From contig CADABQ010000020.1 in NCBI GenBank assembly GCA_902786205.1, positions 1-42,190 on the forward strand: 42,190 nucleotides of DNA. Direction: 5' to 3'. The position numbers were made by a program, and so were the translations under genes. The notes under the pieces were generated by a model that saw only the letters and a list, made by a program, of their open reading frames with translations, was not told the origin of the DNA and ran no database searches. Shown one piece after another: positions 1-9,136 of the stretch; the first letter of the stretch is position 1; each line of letters opens with the position of its first letter. Origin of the DNA: an uncultured Lachnospiraceae bacterium. GTDB taxonomy: Bacteria > Bacillota > Clostridia > Lachnospirales > Lachnospiraceae.

Positions 1-144
1 CAAATGATTAGAAAATTAAGTGAACAGTTAATTGAACTGTCAGATGTTTTTATTTCTAGCACTGGTTGTCATGGTGTTTGGGGTGAAGTGGAATTACCTA
101 AATGTATTCGTAAAGAATTAGAAGAAAAGCAACAACAAGAGTAA
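1..144 (+). CDS. C-terminal end of an unrecognised protein (partial at window start)
   Basis: An open frame runs from the first base to a TAA at 142-144 and encodes about 47 residues ending in a glutamine-rich tail (EEKQQQE). The upstream part lies outside the window. An ATG at position 4 could be the true start of a very small protein, but the bases that would hold a ribosome binding site are missing. No family is recognised. One Cys-His pair (TGCHG) lies near the middle. A perfect 12-bp hairpin follows the stop. Confidence 0.5.
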   Translation, partial: QMIRKLSEQLIELSDVFISSTGCHGVWGEVELPKCIRKELEEKQQQE

Positions 145-154
145 CTGGTAACTG

Positions 155-191
155 CAATCCCGAAAAGCCCTTTCAAAAATTTTCGGGATTG
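155..191 (+). terminator. Perfect 12-bp hairpin after the first partial gene, no T-run
   Basis: CAATCCCGAAAA (155-166) pairs with TTTTCGGGATTG (180-191) around a 13-nt loop. No T-tract follows on either strand, so it could be a Rho-independent terminator with a poor tail or a 3'-end processing or stability hairpin. Confidence 0.5.
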
Positions 192-202
192 TAATCAAAA
201 AC

Positions 203-234
203 ACTTGATAAATCAAGTTACCCAATTCTATCAT
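203..234 (+). promoter_or_regulatory. Promoter with palindrome over the -35 box, for the secreted protein
   Basis: TTGATA (205-210) and TATCAT (229-234) are 18 bp apart, about 60 bp before the downstream gene. The -35 box lies inside a perfect 7+2+7 palindrome, ACTTGAT-AA-ATCAAGT (203-218), which is an operator candidate. A second inverted repeat, CCCAAT (221-226) / ATTGGG (239-244), spans the -10 box. These matches are seen directly; promoter activity is inferred. Confidence 0.45.
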
Positions 235-293
235 AAATATTGGGCATGTCAAGTGGCAATTAAAAAAATATTAAAAAACAAAGGGAGGATTTT

Positions 294-728
294 ATGTTAA
301 AAAATAAACTATTAAAAAAATGTAGTGTCTTTTTTATGGCAGGTGCATTATTGGTATCCGGTTTCGGAGCAAATAAAACTTTTGCACATGCTCAGAACGT
401 TGGTGGCATTACAGTAAATGCTACTTTATCAGATGGCAGAAAAACTGAAAAAACAACAGCAACTTTAATTGTTTCAAGTGGTCCACCACAAGGATTATCC
501 GTTGAAGCAAGGATTTATTATCGTTTTAATAAAAAAGCTTATTATCATGTAGAAGGACCGAAAGCGTCCTATGCTCCCCGATATTCTGTTACTTCAAGGG
601 CACAGCGTACACCAGTTACTGTGGATATGTGCTACGGAAAGTATAGAGTAAGTTACAATTCCGTAACCTGGGAACCTATCAAAACAATCGGTTCGAAAAA
701 GACTGGCGTAAACTATATTAAGGAATAA
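294..728 (+). CDS. Small secreted protein of unknown function
   Basis: This 144-residue protein has a clear signal peptide: a Lys-rich start (MLKNKLLKKC), a hydrophobic core (FFMAGALLVSGFGA) and a likely cleavage site near FAHAQ, around residue 33. The mature part is about 110 residues, rich in Thr, Tyr and basic residues, with a single Cys. It contains alternating hydrophobic stretches (ITVNATLS, TATLIVSS, VEARIYYRF) that suggest a small beta-sandwich. An ideal site, GGGAGG, lies 6 nt before the ATG. A strong terminator follows, so it is probably transcribed alone. No family is recognised. A small extracellular or wall-associated protein is the safest reading. Confidence 0.75.
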   Translation: MLKNKLLKKCSVFFMAGALLVSGFGANKTFAHAQNVGGITVNATLSDGRKTEKTTATLIVSSGPPQGLSVEARIYYRFNKKAYYHVEGPKASYAPRYSVTSRAQRTPVTVDMCYGKYRVSYNSVTWEPIKTIGSKKTGVNYIKE

Positions 729-739
729 ACGTTAATAAT

Positions 740-780
740 AAAGGAATCCTCTGTCATTTACAATGACAGAGGATTCCTTT
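740..780 (+). terminator. Strong 18-bp stem terminator
   Basis: The arms at 740-757 and 763-780 are perfectly complementary with a 5-nt loop. The right arm ends in TTT and is followed by CAAAAAAGG. The left arm starts with AAAGG, so the structure may work in both directions. It overlaps the first ATG (763) of the next open frame, which argues that the real start of that gene is the later ATG at 802. Confidence 0.8.
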
Positions 781-801
781 CAAAAAAGGGGGAAGACTAC
801 A

Positions 802-2121
802 ATGAAACACAAAACACTATGTCTACTATGCATCCTAAGCATATGCGTCCTTTTCAATGGATGCAGCAAAGACAAAATACAATATAAGGATACCTATGTT
901 CCCGGACAGGATTTTCAATATATGTATTCTGGGGAAACTTATGAATTTGGTCTCAGTATGGCGGAAACGGATGATGCATACTATAAATTGTTGGATGATT
1001 ACATCTACTATGTTGATAAAAAATCCATGAAAGCCGTTCCTTTGTGTGGAAAATCCGATTGTATGCACGAAAAGGAAAGTTCCTCTCATAGAACAAACTG
1101 TAACGCTTACATCCGTTCAGAAGATGGTTATATGAACTTATACAAGGACAACCTCTATGTAAGAACTACAGAACGTGATAAAGAAGAACAGATTGATTAT
1201 TCTGTATTTTATGCCATCTCTTTGGATGGAAGTAAACGAAATAAAGTTTGTGAAATAAAAAAAGATACCATAGGTTTTTGGATGATCCATAGAGGCAAAC
1301 TGTATTATACCGTAAAAGATAAAAACGAACAGGTTTCCCTGAAAGCGATCGATCTAAAAAAGAAAGCTTCCTCCAAAACCGTTTATTGTGCAAAAGATAT
1401 TTTTGACAGTGATCCAGCAGATTTATTAGCATACGGAAATAACATCTATTTAAATATAGGCGGCTACTCAAAAAAATTAGATTTTTTGAGCGATGACAAT
1501 GATGATGATGTGAGTGCCAAGGAAAGAAAACAGCAGAAACAGGAAATGTGGCAAAATTATGAAAATAAGTGGATCTGTTATAACATTACGAACCAAAAAG
1601 CAACAGAACTCTTTTCAAAGCAAAAGGACAAGGATGGTGTAACACGTTTTCTTGTTCAGCGAATTGCCTTTTGGCAAGACAAACTATATTTTATGTATTC
1701 GGATCTTTTAAAAAAGAAAGATGATGCTATCTATGAAAGCAATCTGGATGGCTCCAATGAGAAAAAATGGAAAGACATAGATATAGACAAAGAAACTATT
1801 TTTACAACGGATACAGACTACCTGTATATATACGACACCTGGTCTGAAGCAGTGGAAAAAGGAAAGAAGACACCAACCATGTGGGTTTATGACAAGAATA
1901 AAAAGCTAGTAGATACTTGTAAACTTTCGGTAGAATTTTGTACTTCTTTCCCTCCTGGCAGTAAACAATATTTTTGGCTGAAAGCAGTAGGAGATACAGA
2001 GGATGCTCTCATTTATATGGATAAAAGTAGGATTGGTTCTTTGAAAGGGAAAAAATTACAGCTAGACACCTGCTACTCTATCGTAAGACCAGTCTATGAT
2101 GAACTGACCGAAGGAGAGTAA
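802..2121 (+). CDS. Putative lipoprotein linked to the downstream ABC transporter
   Basis: This 439-residue protein has a lipoprotein signal peptide (MKHKTLCLLCILSICVLFNG) with the anchor Cys at residue 21. The ATG at 802 is preferred over 763 because GGGGGAAG lies just before it and 763 lies in the upstream terminator. After the anchor comes a motif with Cys82, Cys87 and His89 (PLCGKSDCMH) and a further Cys in NCNAY, a pattern I associate with uncharacterised gut-Firmicute lipoproteins. The rest is rich in short repeated units such as DDYIYYVDKK, DKLYFMYSD and DYLYIYD, consistent with a beta-propeller-like fold. It is followed by a permease and an ATPase in the same orientation. It may be an accessory or sensing lipoprotein for that exporter; the function is unknown. 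Confidence 0.75.
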   Translation: MKHKTLCLLCILSICVLFNGCSKDKIQYKDTYVPGQDFQYMYSGETYEFGLSMAETDDAYYKLLDDYIYYVDKKSMKAVPLCGKSDCMHEKESSSHRTNCNAYIRSEDGYMNLYKDNLYVRTTERDKEEQIDYSVFYAISLDGSKRNKVCEIKKDTIGFWMIHRGKLYYTVKDKNEQVSLKAIDLKKKASSKTVYCAKDIFDSDPADLLAYGNNIYLNIGGYSKKLDFLSDDNDDDVSAKERKQQKQEMWQNYENKWICYNITNQKATELFSKQKDKDGVTRFLVQRIAFWQDKLYFMYSDLLKKKDDAIYESNLDGSNEKKWKDIDIDKETIFTTDTDYLYIYDTWSEAVEKGKKTPTMWVYDKNKKLVDTCKLSVEFCTSFPPGSKQYFWLKAVGDTEDALIYMDKSRIGSLKGKKLQLDTCYSIVRPVYDELTEGE

Positions 2122-2240
2122 CGAATAAAGTTGACGGAAATCTGTTCATTTTATGAATAAATGATAGTTATTTAGAGAATACATGTCCGATGTACTAGGT
2201 GTACTTTCTGAACCGTTACAAAAATGAAAGGAAATCCATA

Positions 2241-4598
2241 ATGAAATTAATTACATATGAATTACGCAAAGTGCTAAAAAATAAAAAATTACTTGCCTTC
2301 CTATTTTTATTATTGTTATTTAATATCTTTACTTTTTTATTTGCACAACAAAAGACCGCTCCCTATATGTACCGTAATTATTATAAACAGTTTCAAGAAG
2401 TCATAAAGGATATCACCTATGCTTCTCCCAAAGAGGGGATACAAAAGTTACAAAAGTTTCAGGACCTGACTGCAGATTACCAAATACATGATGCTTATGC
2501 GAATAAGTTATACACAAAAGAAGATGTAGCACAATATCATCAGTCTATGGAAAAGAAGTATGGGAAAAAGGAGTTGGAACTTGCTGAAAAACGAAACAAA
2601 AATCTAACGATGCTACAAAGTCAGGCATATTGCTACTATTCCGGTAAGGAAATGGAACAATTGCAGTATCAGATGGATTATGTAAAATTTCAAAAACAGG
2701 TAAAAAGGGAGCCAACGGCTGCACTGCCCTTTTTAAAAAACAGAAATTTCATAGAGCGAGATCAGAAAAAAACATACAATGCTTATAAAAAACTGGGAAC
2801 CGTTACCTTGAAAACCGGGAATCTAATTCCTGCAAAGAAATACTTGAATTATAAATATGACACTATTTTTCTGATCGGTGTTGTGCTGATCCTTGCGATT
2901 GGGATATTCCGTCCTGACCAGCAAAAGAAAATGACAGCCTTTTTAAAAACACATAAAAAGGGAAGAACACCGTTATTACGGGCAAAACTGTTTTCTCTTG
3001 GAATCCTTGTTTTGGGATGCACCTTTTTAATGGAAGTACTTCTATTTTTTACCTGCCTTTTTGTATATGGTCCGTTTGACGGTTTCATGCCAATTCAGAC
3101 ATTGGACAGCTTTCGAAACTGTACGCTTCCATGGAATATCGCTCAATTTATAGGTGTGGGTATTTTTGTAAAGTGCGTTTTTGCCTGTGTATTCGGAGGT
3201 TTACTGGCAGCCCTTTTGTTACGATTTGAGAAAAATCGTACGGTGTATGCGAGTACGTTATTATTCCTTGCGCTGGAATGGACCCTGTATACCACACTTT
3301 TGTCCAATGGAACCTTTTCTATTTTTAAATTTGCAAATCTGTTTCAGGGATTTTATGCATTTCGATTGCTGGGTGTTTACGAAAATTGTAACGTATTTTC
3401 TTTTGCGGTCAACAAATTTATGATCTTTTGTTTTTTTGCAGCAATTTTATGGATTGGTAGTATGCTGTTTGCTTTTCACTTTTGGAAAACAACAAAGGAG
3501 GGAAAAGAAAAGAGAGCAAAAACAATGCAAAAGCCCAAAAGAATTGGAAAGATTTCTTTGGGACGAAGTGTTCTCCGTATCCATTTTCTGCACGAAAAAC
3601 GATATCTGCTTTGCATTGGACTGCTCTGTTATGGAATCTATTGTGCCTGTTTCCAAAGTGTATTTGCATCTACCATGTTGACAACACTGACGCAGTCAAA
3701 CTATGAAAATTGGATAGATAAATACCGGGGTGAGCTTACCGACCAAAAGATCAAGAGCATTGAAAATGACAAGAAAAAATATGACAAGTTATGGGATCGT
3801 GTTGCAGAACTAGCATCCAAAGACAAGTTATCTTTAAAAGAAAAAGCAGAGCTAGATGCCTTGGATACACAAACGGGTGTCCCTTACGATGCCTTTTGTG
3901 AATTTTTGGATCAATATGAAACCATCAAAGCTCGTAAAAATGCAGGAAAGGATGCCAGGTTGCTAAATAACTATTGTTGGAGCAGGCCATTTACTGGTTT
4001 TGCAAAAGAACTAAAAAATATGGGGATTGCCTGTATCTTTTGTATTCTCTTATGTGCCGGATTATTTGAAAATAAAAACAATATAAATGCTTTATTGGAG
4101 ACGACCAGGAATGGAAGAAAACGGCTGTACCGACGGAAATATTTGTTGGGCATTGGTTTTGCAGTCTTGTCCTGGGTTTGTTGTATTCTTCCAGAGTTCT
4201 TCCGTTTTATCCGAACAAAACCGGATAACGATTGGACTGCAGCAATCGGAAATTTGACCGTCTTTCAAAATAGCAGGTATGACATTCCGATTTATGTGGC
4301 AATCGCAGGCATTTACCTGACACAACTTTTCTTGTGTATCCTATGTTCCCTTGTTGTAATGTATTTTGTGGAACACACAAATAGTAGTTTTTTGGTTATG
4401 ACAATTACCAGCATATCGGTCTTAATTATTTTAGTGCTTTTATATCATAATAATGCAGGCGTTATCAATACTTGGTTACCTCATGGCAAGCAACCACTTC
4501 TTCCTTGTATTATAGAGTGTAGTGTGTGTACTGCTCTGGGATTACTGATCATTTTACATTGGGAAAAGGAGTGGAACTATCGATGGAAAAGAAAATAG
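2241..4598 (+). CDS. ABC-2 type transporter permease, large
   Basis: This 785-residue membrane protein starts MKLITYELRKVLKNKK, followed by a first membrane helix (LLAFLFLLLLFNIFTFLFA), the standard opening of ABC-2 permeases. A long extracytoplasmic loop of about 180 residues follows, then a cluster of about six helices, a charged cytoplasmic linker (KRAKTMQKPKR), and a second half that repeats the plan with a helix near CIGLLCYGIYCAC, another outer loop and several helices to the C-terminus. It therefore looks like two ABC-2 half-permeases fused. The ATG at 2241 has GAAAGGA upstream at a good distance. The 3' end overlaps the ATPase gene by 16 bp, indicating translational coupling. The substrate cannot be told from sequence. 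Confidence 0.8.
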   Translation: MKLITYELRKVLKNKKLLAFLFLLLLFNIFTFLFAQQKTAPYMYRNYYKQFQEVIKDITYASPKEGIQKLQKFQDLTADYQIHDAYANKLYTKEDVAQYHQSMEKKYGKKELELAEKRNKNLTMLQSQAYCYYSGKEMEQLQYQMDYVKFQKQVKREPTAALPFLKNRNFIERDQKKTYNAYKKLGTVTLKTGNLIPAKKYLNYKYDTIFLIGVVLILAIGIFRPDQQKKMTAFLKTHKKGRTPLLRAKLFSLGILVLGCTFLMEVLLFFTCLFVYGPFDGFMPIQTLDSFRNCTLPWNIAQFIGVGIFVKCVFACVFGGLLAALLLRFEKNRTVYASTLLFLALEWTLYTTLLSNGTFSIFKFANLFQGFYAFRLLGVYENCNVFSFAVNKFMIFCFFAAILWIGSMLFAFHFWKTTKEGKEKRAKTMQKPKRIGKISLGRSVLRIHFLHEKRYLLCIGLLCYGIYCACFQSVFASTMLTTLTQSNYENWIDKYRGELTDQKIKSIENDKKKYDKLWDRVAELASKDKLSLKEKAELDALDTQTGVPYDAFCEFLDQYETIKARKNAGKDARLLNNYCWSRPFTGFAKELKNMGIACIFCILLCAGLFENKNNINALLETTRNGRKRLYRRKYLLGIGFAVLSWVCCILPEFFRFIRTKPDNDWTAAIGNLTVFQNSRYDIPIYVAIAGIYLTQLFLCILCSLVVMYFVEHTNSSFLVMTITSISVLIILVLLYHNNAGVINTWLPHGKQPLLPCIIECSVCTALGLLIILHWEKEWNYRWKRK

Positions 4599-5473
4599 AG
4601 GATAAAATTTTAGAAGTGAAAGAAATCAATAAATCCTTTTGTAAAGGAACGAAAAAAGCATTACAGAATATAGACCTTACATTTACGCCGGGCATTTATG
4701 GACTATTGGGACCAAATGGTGCAGGAAAAAGTACCTTTATGCGTATTTTGACCGATGGACTTAAACCCGATACCGGACAGATCCAATATAAAGGAAACGA
4801 TATTTATAAAATGAAGGACAGATATCGGGAATTGTTGGGATATATGCCTCAGCAGCAAGGAATATATGATGATTTTACTGCTCTGCAATTTATGAAGTAT
4901 ATGGCAGCTTTAAAAGGCATCAGCAGTAAGGATGCAAAAATAGAAATCCCCAATTTATTGAAACAGGTAGGACTACAGGAATCCATGAAACAAAAAACAG
5001 GTGGATTTTCAGGTGGTATGAAGCAACGTCTTCTCATTGCACAGGCATTACTGGGAAATCCAGAGATCTTGATCATGGATGAACCAACTGCAGGTCTGGA
5101 CCCAAATGAAAGGATCCGTTTACGAAACTTTATCAGTGAAATTGCAGGAAATAAGATCGTTTTATTTGCTACGCATGTGGTATCTGATATTGAGGGGATT
5201 GCAAAGGAGATCATCTTACTCGATCGTGGAAAGATCATATGTCGCGGAAGTGTACAGGCATTATTAAAAGAGGTGGATGGTAAAGTATTTGAATTTCAAA
5301 TTGCGCAGGAAAAAGAACGGGAATGTCGCCAAAAATATAAAGTTAGAAATATGTGTTTTGATCATGGTTCCTACCGAGTACGGGTACTTTCAGAAAACAT
5401 ACCAGAGGAAGAAGGCTGCATAGCTGTCTCACCAGATTTGGAGGACCTGTATTTATATAAAACTTCCCAATGA
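4583..5473 (+). CDS. ABC transporter ATP-binding protein
   Basis: This 296-residue ATPase powers the permease encoded just before it. Walker A (GPNGAGKST) is at residues 43-51. A Q-loop (YMPQQQG), the signature FSGGMKQR, Walker B with the catalytic Glu and D-loop (LIMDEPTAGLD) and the switch His (FATHV) all follow in order. The C-terminal 80 residues are a variable extension typical of exporter ATPases paired with ABC-2 permeases. The ATG at 4583 is preferred because AAAGGAG lies at 4565-4571. It overlaps the permease stop by 16 bp. With the upstream lipoprotein it forms a three-gene unit resembling peptide or bacitracin-type exporters, but the substrate is not known. Confidence 0.88.
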   Translation: MEKKIEDKILEVKEINKSFCKGTKKALQNIDLTFTPGIYGLLGPNGAGKSTFMRILTDGLKPDTGQIQYKGNDIYKMKDRYRELLGYMPQQQGIYDDFTALQFMKYMAALKGISSKDAKIEIPNLLKQVGLQESMKQKTGGFSGGMKQRLLIAQALLGNPEILIMDEPTAGLDPNERIRLRNFISEIAGNKIVLFATHVVSDIEGIAKEIILLDRGKIICRGSVQALLKEVDGKVFEFQIAQEKERECRQKYKVRNMCFDHGSYRVRVLSENIPEEEGCIAVSPDLEDLYLYKTSQ

Positions 5474-5475
5474 TA

Positions 5476-5688
5476 GTAGATTGCGATAGGATAAGAGGTT
5501 TGTTAGCTGCTGATAGTGGTGATTTGAAAGGCGGACAATTTAAACTTGTTTCAACTGTATCAGCTGAATAAGTTCTAAGGGGCAGGCATGTAATTTCTCA
5601 AAGTCAGTTTTATGCAGCAGATGAAGAAATACTGAAATTAAAACAGAAGATAAAGGAAAAAATAGTAAAGAAACTGGTTAAGGAATAA
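5476..5688 (+). pseudogene. Possible decayed coding remnant between the ABC operon and bioB
   Basis: Two short open stretches without usable starts lie here. The first ends in KGGQFKLVSTVSAE and a stop near 5570. The second reads QFYAADEEILKLKQKIKEK and continues to KLVKE and a stop at about 5688. The amphipathic, charged composition looks like protein-coding sequence broken by stops or a frame change. The parent family is not recognised. It could also be chance. Confidence 0.25.
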
Positions 5689-5693
5689 TCCGT

Positions 5694-5734
5694 GTATGAT
5701 TGGGGGCAAAATTTTTTTGCCCCCAATATCATAC
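5694..5734. terminator. Bidirectional terminator between the ABC operon and bioB
   Basis: ATTGGGGGCAAAA (5699-5711) pairs with TTTTGCCCCCAAT (5715-5727). The flanks GTATGAT (5694-5700) and ATCATAC (5728-5734) extend the stem with a small bulge. T-runs occur within the hairpin on both strands. It lies 10 bp from the bioB stop on the minus strand and also closes plus-strand transcription. Confidence 0.75.
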
Positions 5735-5744
5735 TATACTGTTA

Positions 5745-6719
5745 TTACGCTTCTAATTTTACTTCATATCCGATGCCTTTCAGCAATTCCATATCGGTTT
5801 CTACGGTAATACCATCCGTAGTCAACATATCTCCGGAAATGGCAGCATTTGCGCCACTTTGGAAGCATTTTTTTCCTTTATCTCCGACCAAACCACGACC
5901 ACCGGCAAGACGAATCATACCATCAGGAACTAGGAATCGGAAAATGGCGGTAATCTGGCAAAGTTCCTCGTTGGTAAGGATACGATTCTTTTCGTATGGT
6001 GTTCCAGGGATTGGGTTTAGTAGATTGACTGGAATAGAGCGTACCCCTAATTCTCTTGCGGTAAGAACCATATCAATACGGTCTTCCATGGTTTCCCCAA
6101 GTCCCATAATACCACCGGAACAAATAGAAAGACCTGCTTTTTGTGCTGCTTTTAATGTTTCGATTTTTTCATCATAGGTATGTGTGGTACATACTTCTGG
6201 AAAATAGCGGCGAGAAGTTTCCAAATTGCAATGAACTCTGGATGCACCTGCTGCCTTAATTTTTTTAAACTGTTCATAGTCCAACAGACCGAAAGAAACA
6301 CAAACTTCAATGCCTACCTGTTCCCGAATGGCACGAATACTTTCACAGACCTGATCTACTTCGGCAGGAGATAGGCGTTTTCCTGAACAGACGATAGAGT
6401 AGCGAAGAACCCCTCGCTCTGCGTTGTATTTAGCCTCTTTTAAAATGGTTTCGGTATCCAGTAACGGATAAGAATCCTGACAATTTGTATGGTAATGACC
6501 ACTTTGGGCGCAATATTTACAATCTTCGGAACAGCGTCCACATTTCCCGTTGATAATAGTACACATATCAAAGGTATTTTTGCAAAATGCTTCTCGAATC
6601 CGATTGGCAGAACTACATAATTCTTCTACAGGAACTTGCAATAAAGAAAGTGCCTCCTCTTTGAAAATTTCTTCTTTGTTCATAACTTTTTCTTCTAGTT
6701 TTTTTAATTGTGCATTCAT
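5745..6719 (-). CDS. bioB: Biotin synthase
   Basis: This 324-residue radical SAM enzyme inserts sulfur into dethiobiotin in the last step of biotin synthesis. The radical SAM cluster motif is C63-x3-C67-x2-C70 (CSEDCKYC), followed by AQSGHYHT as in BioB. Later family motifs include YSIVCSGKR, VHCNLETS, CSGGIMGLGE and the C-terminal RLAGGRG. The ATG at 6719 is chosen over an upstream in-frame ATG because AGGGGAAG stands just before it. It has no other biotin genes next to it, so the cell may import dethiobiotin or encode the rest elsewhere. It is transcribed divergently from ppk, with a good promoter in between. Confidence 0.95.
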   Translation of the reverse strand: MNAQLKKLEEKVMNKEEIFKEEALSLLQVPVEELCSSANRIREAFCKNTFDMCTIINGKCGRCSEDCKYCAQSGHYHTNCQDSYPLLDTETILKEAKYNAERGVLRYSIVCSGKRLSPAEVDQVCESIRAIREQVGIEVCVSFGLLDYEQFKKIKAAGASRVHCNLETSRRYFPEVCTTHTYDEKIETLKAAQKAGLSICSGGIMGLGETMEDRIDMVLTARELGVRSIPVNLLNPIPGTPYEKNRILTNEELCQITAIFRFLVPDGMIRLAGGRGLVGDKGKKCFQSGANAAISGDMLTTDGITVETDMELLKGIGYEVKLEA

Positions 6720-6765
6720 ATGTAACTTCCCCTTTTCTTTTATCATGATGTATTGTGTTAGCAAT

Positions 6766-6794
6766 AGTTTAAAACCGATACGATGAATTGTCAA
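6766..6794 (-). promoter_or_regulatory. Promoter for bioB
   Basis: On the minus strand a perfect -35 box TTGACA (plus 6789-6794) is followed after exactly 17 bp by TAAACT (plus 6766-6771). The -10 box is about 47 bp before the bioB start. No clear BirA operator is seen around it. Confidence 0.55.
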
Positions 6795-7026
6795 TCTACT
6801 AAAGTATGAAATTTACAATAGCATTTTACATACATTTTAAAAATAATTTACCCGATTATGATAGAGGATAGAACTGGAAAATGTTATGCTTTAAAGGGTA
6901 ATATTTGTAAAGTTCTATGTATGGAACAAATAAAAAAAAGGAAAACTATAACTAGAAGAAAAATATTCTTGCATATAGTGTTGATGTCAAAAAGCCAAAA
7001 CATAAGAAAAGGTGGAGGATTTTAAA

Positions 7027-9090
7027 ATGAAAAGAAAGAATTGTTATGCAAATCGGGAATTATCCTGGCTACAATTTAATGAAAGAGTATTAGAGGAAGC
7101 AGGAAATCCCAATGTTCCATTAGCAGAAAGATTGACATTTGCATCTATTTTTCAATCAAACTTAGATGAATTTTTTATGGTGCGTGTAGGTACTTTGATG
7201 GTGCAGATGCATGCCAAAGAGAAAATAAAAGAAAATAAAACAAAAATGACCAGTAAACAACAGGTAGCAGAAATTTTGAAACGGACAGAACAACTGGAAA
7301 AGAAAAAAGCAAAAATTTATGAACAGATTATGGGAGAATTAGAACCTTACGGTATTCGTATTATCAATTTTAATAAATTATCAAACAAGGAAGGAAAAGT
7401 GCTGGAAACCTATTTTGACCATCAGATTATGCCTTTTCTATCACCGATTTTAGTAGATAAACAACAGCCATTTCCTTTTTTAAACAATAAAGAATTATAT
7501 GCAATTGTTGTATTAGATGGAAAAAATGGAAAGCAGACAGGAATTGTTCCATGTTCCAATAGTGTATTTAAGCGTCTGATTGAAATTCCAACCAGACCGG
7601 GAAATTTTATGTTGTCTGAGGAATTGATTTTGCACTTTGTGGAAAAATTATTTCCGCATTATCTGATTAAAGAAAAGGCAGTTATGCGATGCACAAGAAA
7701 TGCGGATATAGATGCGGCAGATGTGTATGACGAAGATTTGGACTATCGTGATATTATGGAACATCTGATAAAAAAGAGAAGCAGATTGAGTCCTGTTCGC
7801 TTAGAATTGTCCAGAGAAATCAATGAGAAGGCCAAAAAAGAAATCTGTTCTTACTTTAATTTAAAAAAGGAGCATGTAATACAGGTGGGAACACCCCTTG
7901 ACTTATTTTATGTATTTCAGATACAAAATTATTTGCGAGACCATTCCGATAAAAAAGAGGAACTTTTTTATGAAAAGAGGACACCAAGACAGCCTGCATG
8001 TTATAATGCAAAAGAAAGTATGTTGGCGCAGATACAGAGAAAGGATATGTTGCTATCCTACCCTTACGAAAGTATGAAACCATTTTTAAATTTGCTTCGT
8101 GAGGCGGCAGAAGATGAAACAGTAGTTGCGATTAAGATGACCTTATATCGTGTAGCACATCAAAGCAAAATCATTGAGGCGTTGGTACAAGCGGCAGAGA
8201 ATGGAAAAGAGGTTGTTGTGCTGGTAGAACTTCGTGCTCGTTTTGATGAAGAAAATAATATTGAAATGTCAAGACGATTGGAAGAGGCAGGTTGCCGAAT
8301 TATTTATGGATTAGGGAATTACAAAGTACATTCCAAACTTTGCCAGATTACCAGAAAGACAGAACAGGGGATTTCCTATATAACACAGATTGGAACAGGA
8401 AATTATAATGAGAAAACAGCAACACTTTATACGGATTTATCTCTTATGACAGCCAATCAACAGATTGGAAAAGAAGTAGCAGCTATTTTTCAGGCGTTGC
8501 TATTTGGCGAGACCATTGAGGAAACCAATCATTTGTTGGTAGCACCACATTGTTTGCAGAATAAAATAATTACCTTTATAGAGGAAGAAATAAAGAAGGC
8601 GGAGAACGGACAAGAAGCCTATATTGGTATAAAAATCAATTCGCTCACCGATAAAGTCCTTATTAAGAAATTAATCGATGCATCTATGGCAGGAGTAAAG
8701 GTAGAATTAATCGTAAGAGGAATTTGTTGTCTGATCCCTGGATTGCCAGAATATACGGAAAATATTACAATCATCAGTGTTGTTGGAAGATTTTTGGAAC
8801 ATTCCCGTATTTATCGTTTCGGAGTAAAGGAAGAAGAAAAAATATTTATTTCTTCAGCAGATTTGATGACAAGAAATACGGTTAGAAGAGTGGAAGTGGC
8901 AGCTCCTATTTATGACAGGGAAAGCAGAGAAAAAATCAGAAATATATTTGACACAATGATGTTGGATGATGAAAAGGGAAAAGAGCAACATGCAGATGGC
9001 AAATATTATAGTAGAAAAATAAATGAAACACCGCTTAATTCGCAAGAATTATTTTATGAGAAAGCATATGAGGCGGCAGAACGCATATAA
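7027..9090 (+). CDS. ppk: Polyphosphate kinase 1
   Basis: This 687-residue enzyme reversibly moves the terminal phosphate of ATP onto polyphosphate. The length is typical of PPK1. The N-terminal domain opens with YANRELSWLQFNERVLEEA. Catalytic-domain motifs include VAIKMTLYRV, ELRARFDEENNI and the active-site His region NYKVHSKL, followed by IGTGNYNEKTA. The second conserved His is in HSRIYRF. The ATG at 7027 has GGTGGAGG 8 nt upstream; a GTG at 7012 lies too close to that site to be used. pfkA starts 46 bp downstream with no clear terminator between, so the two may be co-transcribed. Confidence 0.95.
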   Translation: MKRKNCYANRELSWLQFNERVLEEAGNPNVPLAERLTFASIFQSNLDEFFMVRVGTLMVQMHAKEKIKENKTKMTSKQQVAEILKRTEQLEKKKAKIYEQIMGELEPYGIRIINFNKLSNKEGKVLETYFDHQIMPFLSPILVDKQQPFPFLNNKELYAIVVLDGKNGKQTGIVPCSNSVFKRLIEIPTRPGNFMLSEELILHFVEKLFPHYLIKEKAVMRCTRNADIDAADVYDEDLDYRDIMEHLIKKRSRLSPVRLELSREINEKAKKEICSYFNLKKEHVIQVGTPLDLFYVFQIQNYLRDHSDKKEELFYEKRTPRQPACYNAKESMLAQIQRKDMLLSYPYESMKPFLNLLREAAEDETVVAIKMTLYRVAHQSKIIEALVQAAENGKEVVVLVELRARFDEENNIEMSRRLEEAGCRIIYGLGNYKVHSKLCQITRKTEQGISYITQIGTGNYNEKTATLYTDLSLMTANQQIGKEVAAIFQALLFGETIEETNHLLVAPHCLQNKIITFIEEEIKKAENGQEAYIGIKINSLTDKVLIKKLIDASMAGVKVELIVRGICCLIPGLPEYTENITIISVVGRFLEHSRIYRFGVKEEEKIFISSADLMTRNTVRRVEVAAPIYDRESREKIRNIFDTMMLDDEKGKEQHADGKYYSRKINETPLNSQELFYEKAYEAAERI

Positions 9091-9136
9091 GGGTTGTCGT
9101 ATGTGGTAGTGTAGAATAAGTTTTGGAGGGAAAAGA

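Noticed and set aside
763..801. Earlier ATG at 763 as start of the lipoprotein
   Set aside because: It lies in the right arm of a terminator, has no ribosome site, and would bury the lipoprotein signal peptide.
6720..6830. BirA operator before bioB
   Set aside because: Only a weak half-site (TGTTAGC) is present, with no matching second half at the right distance.
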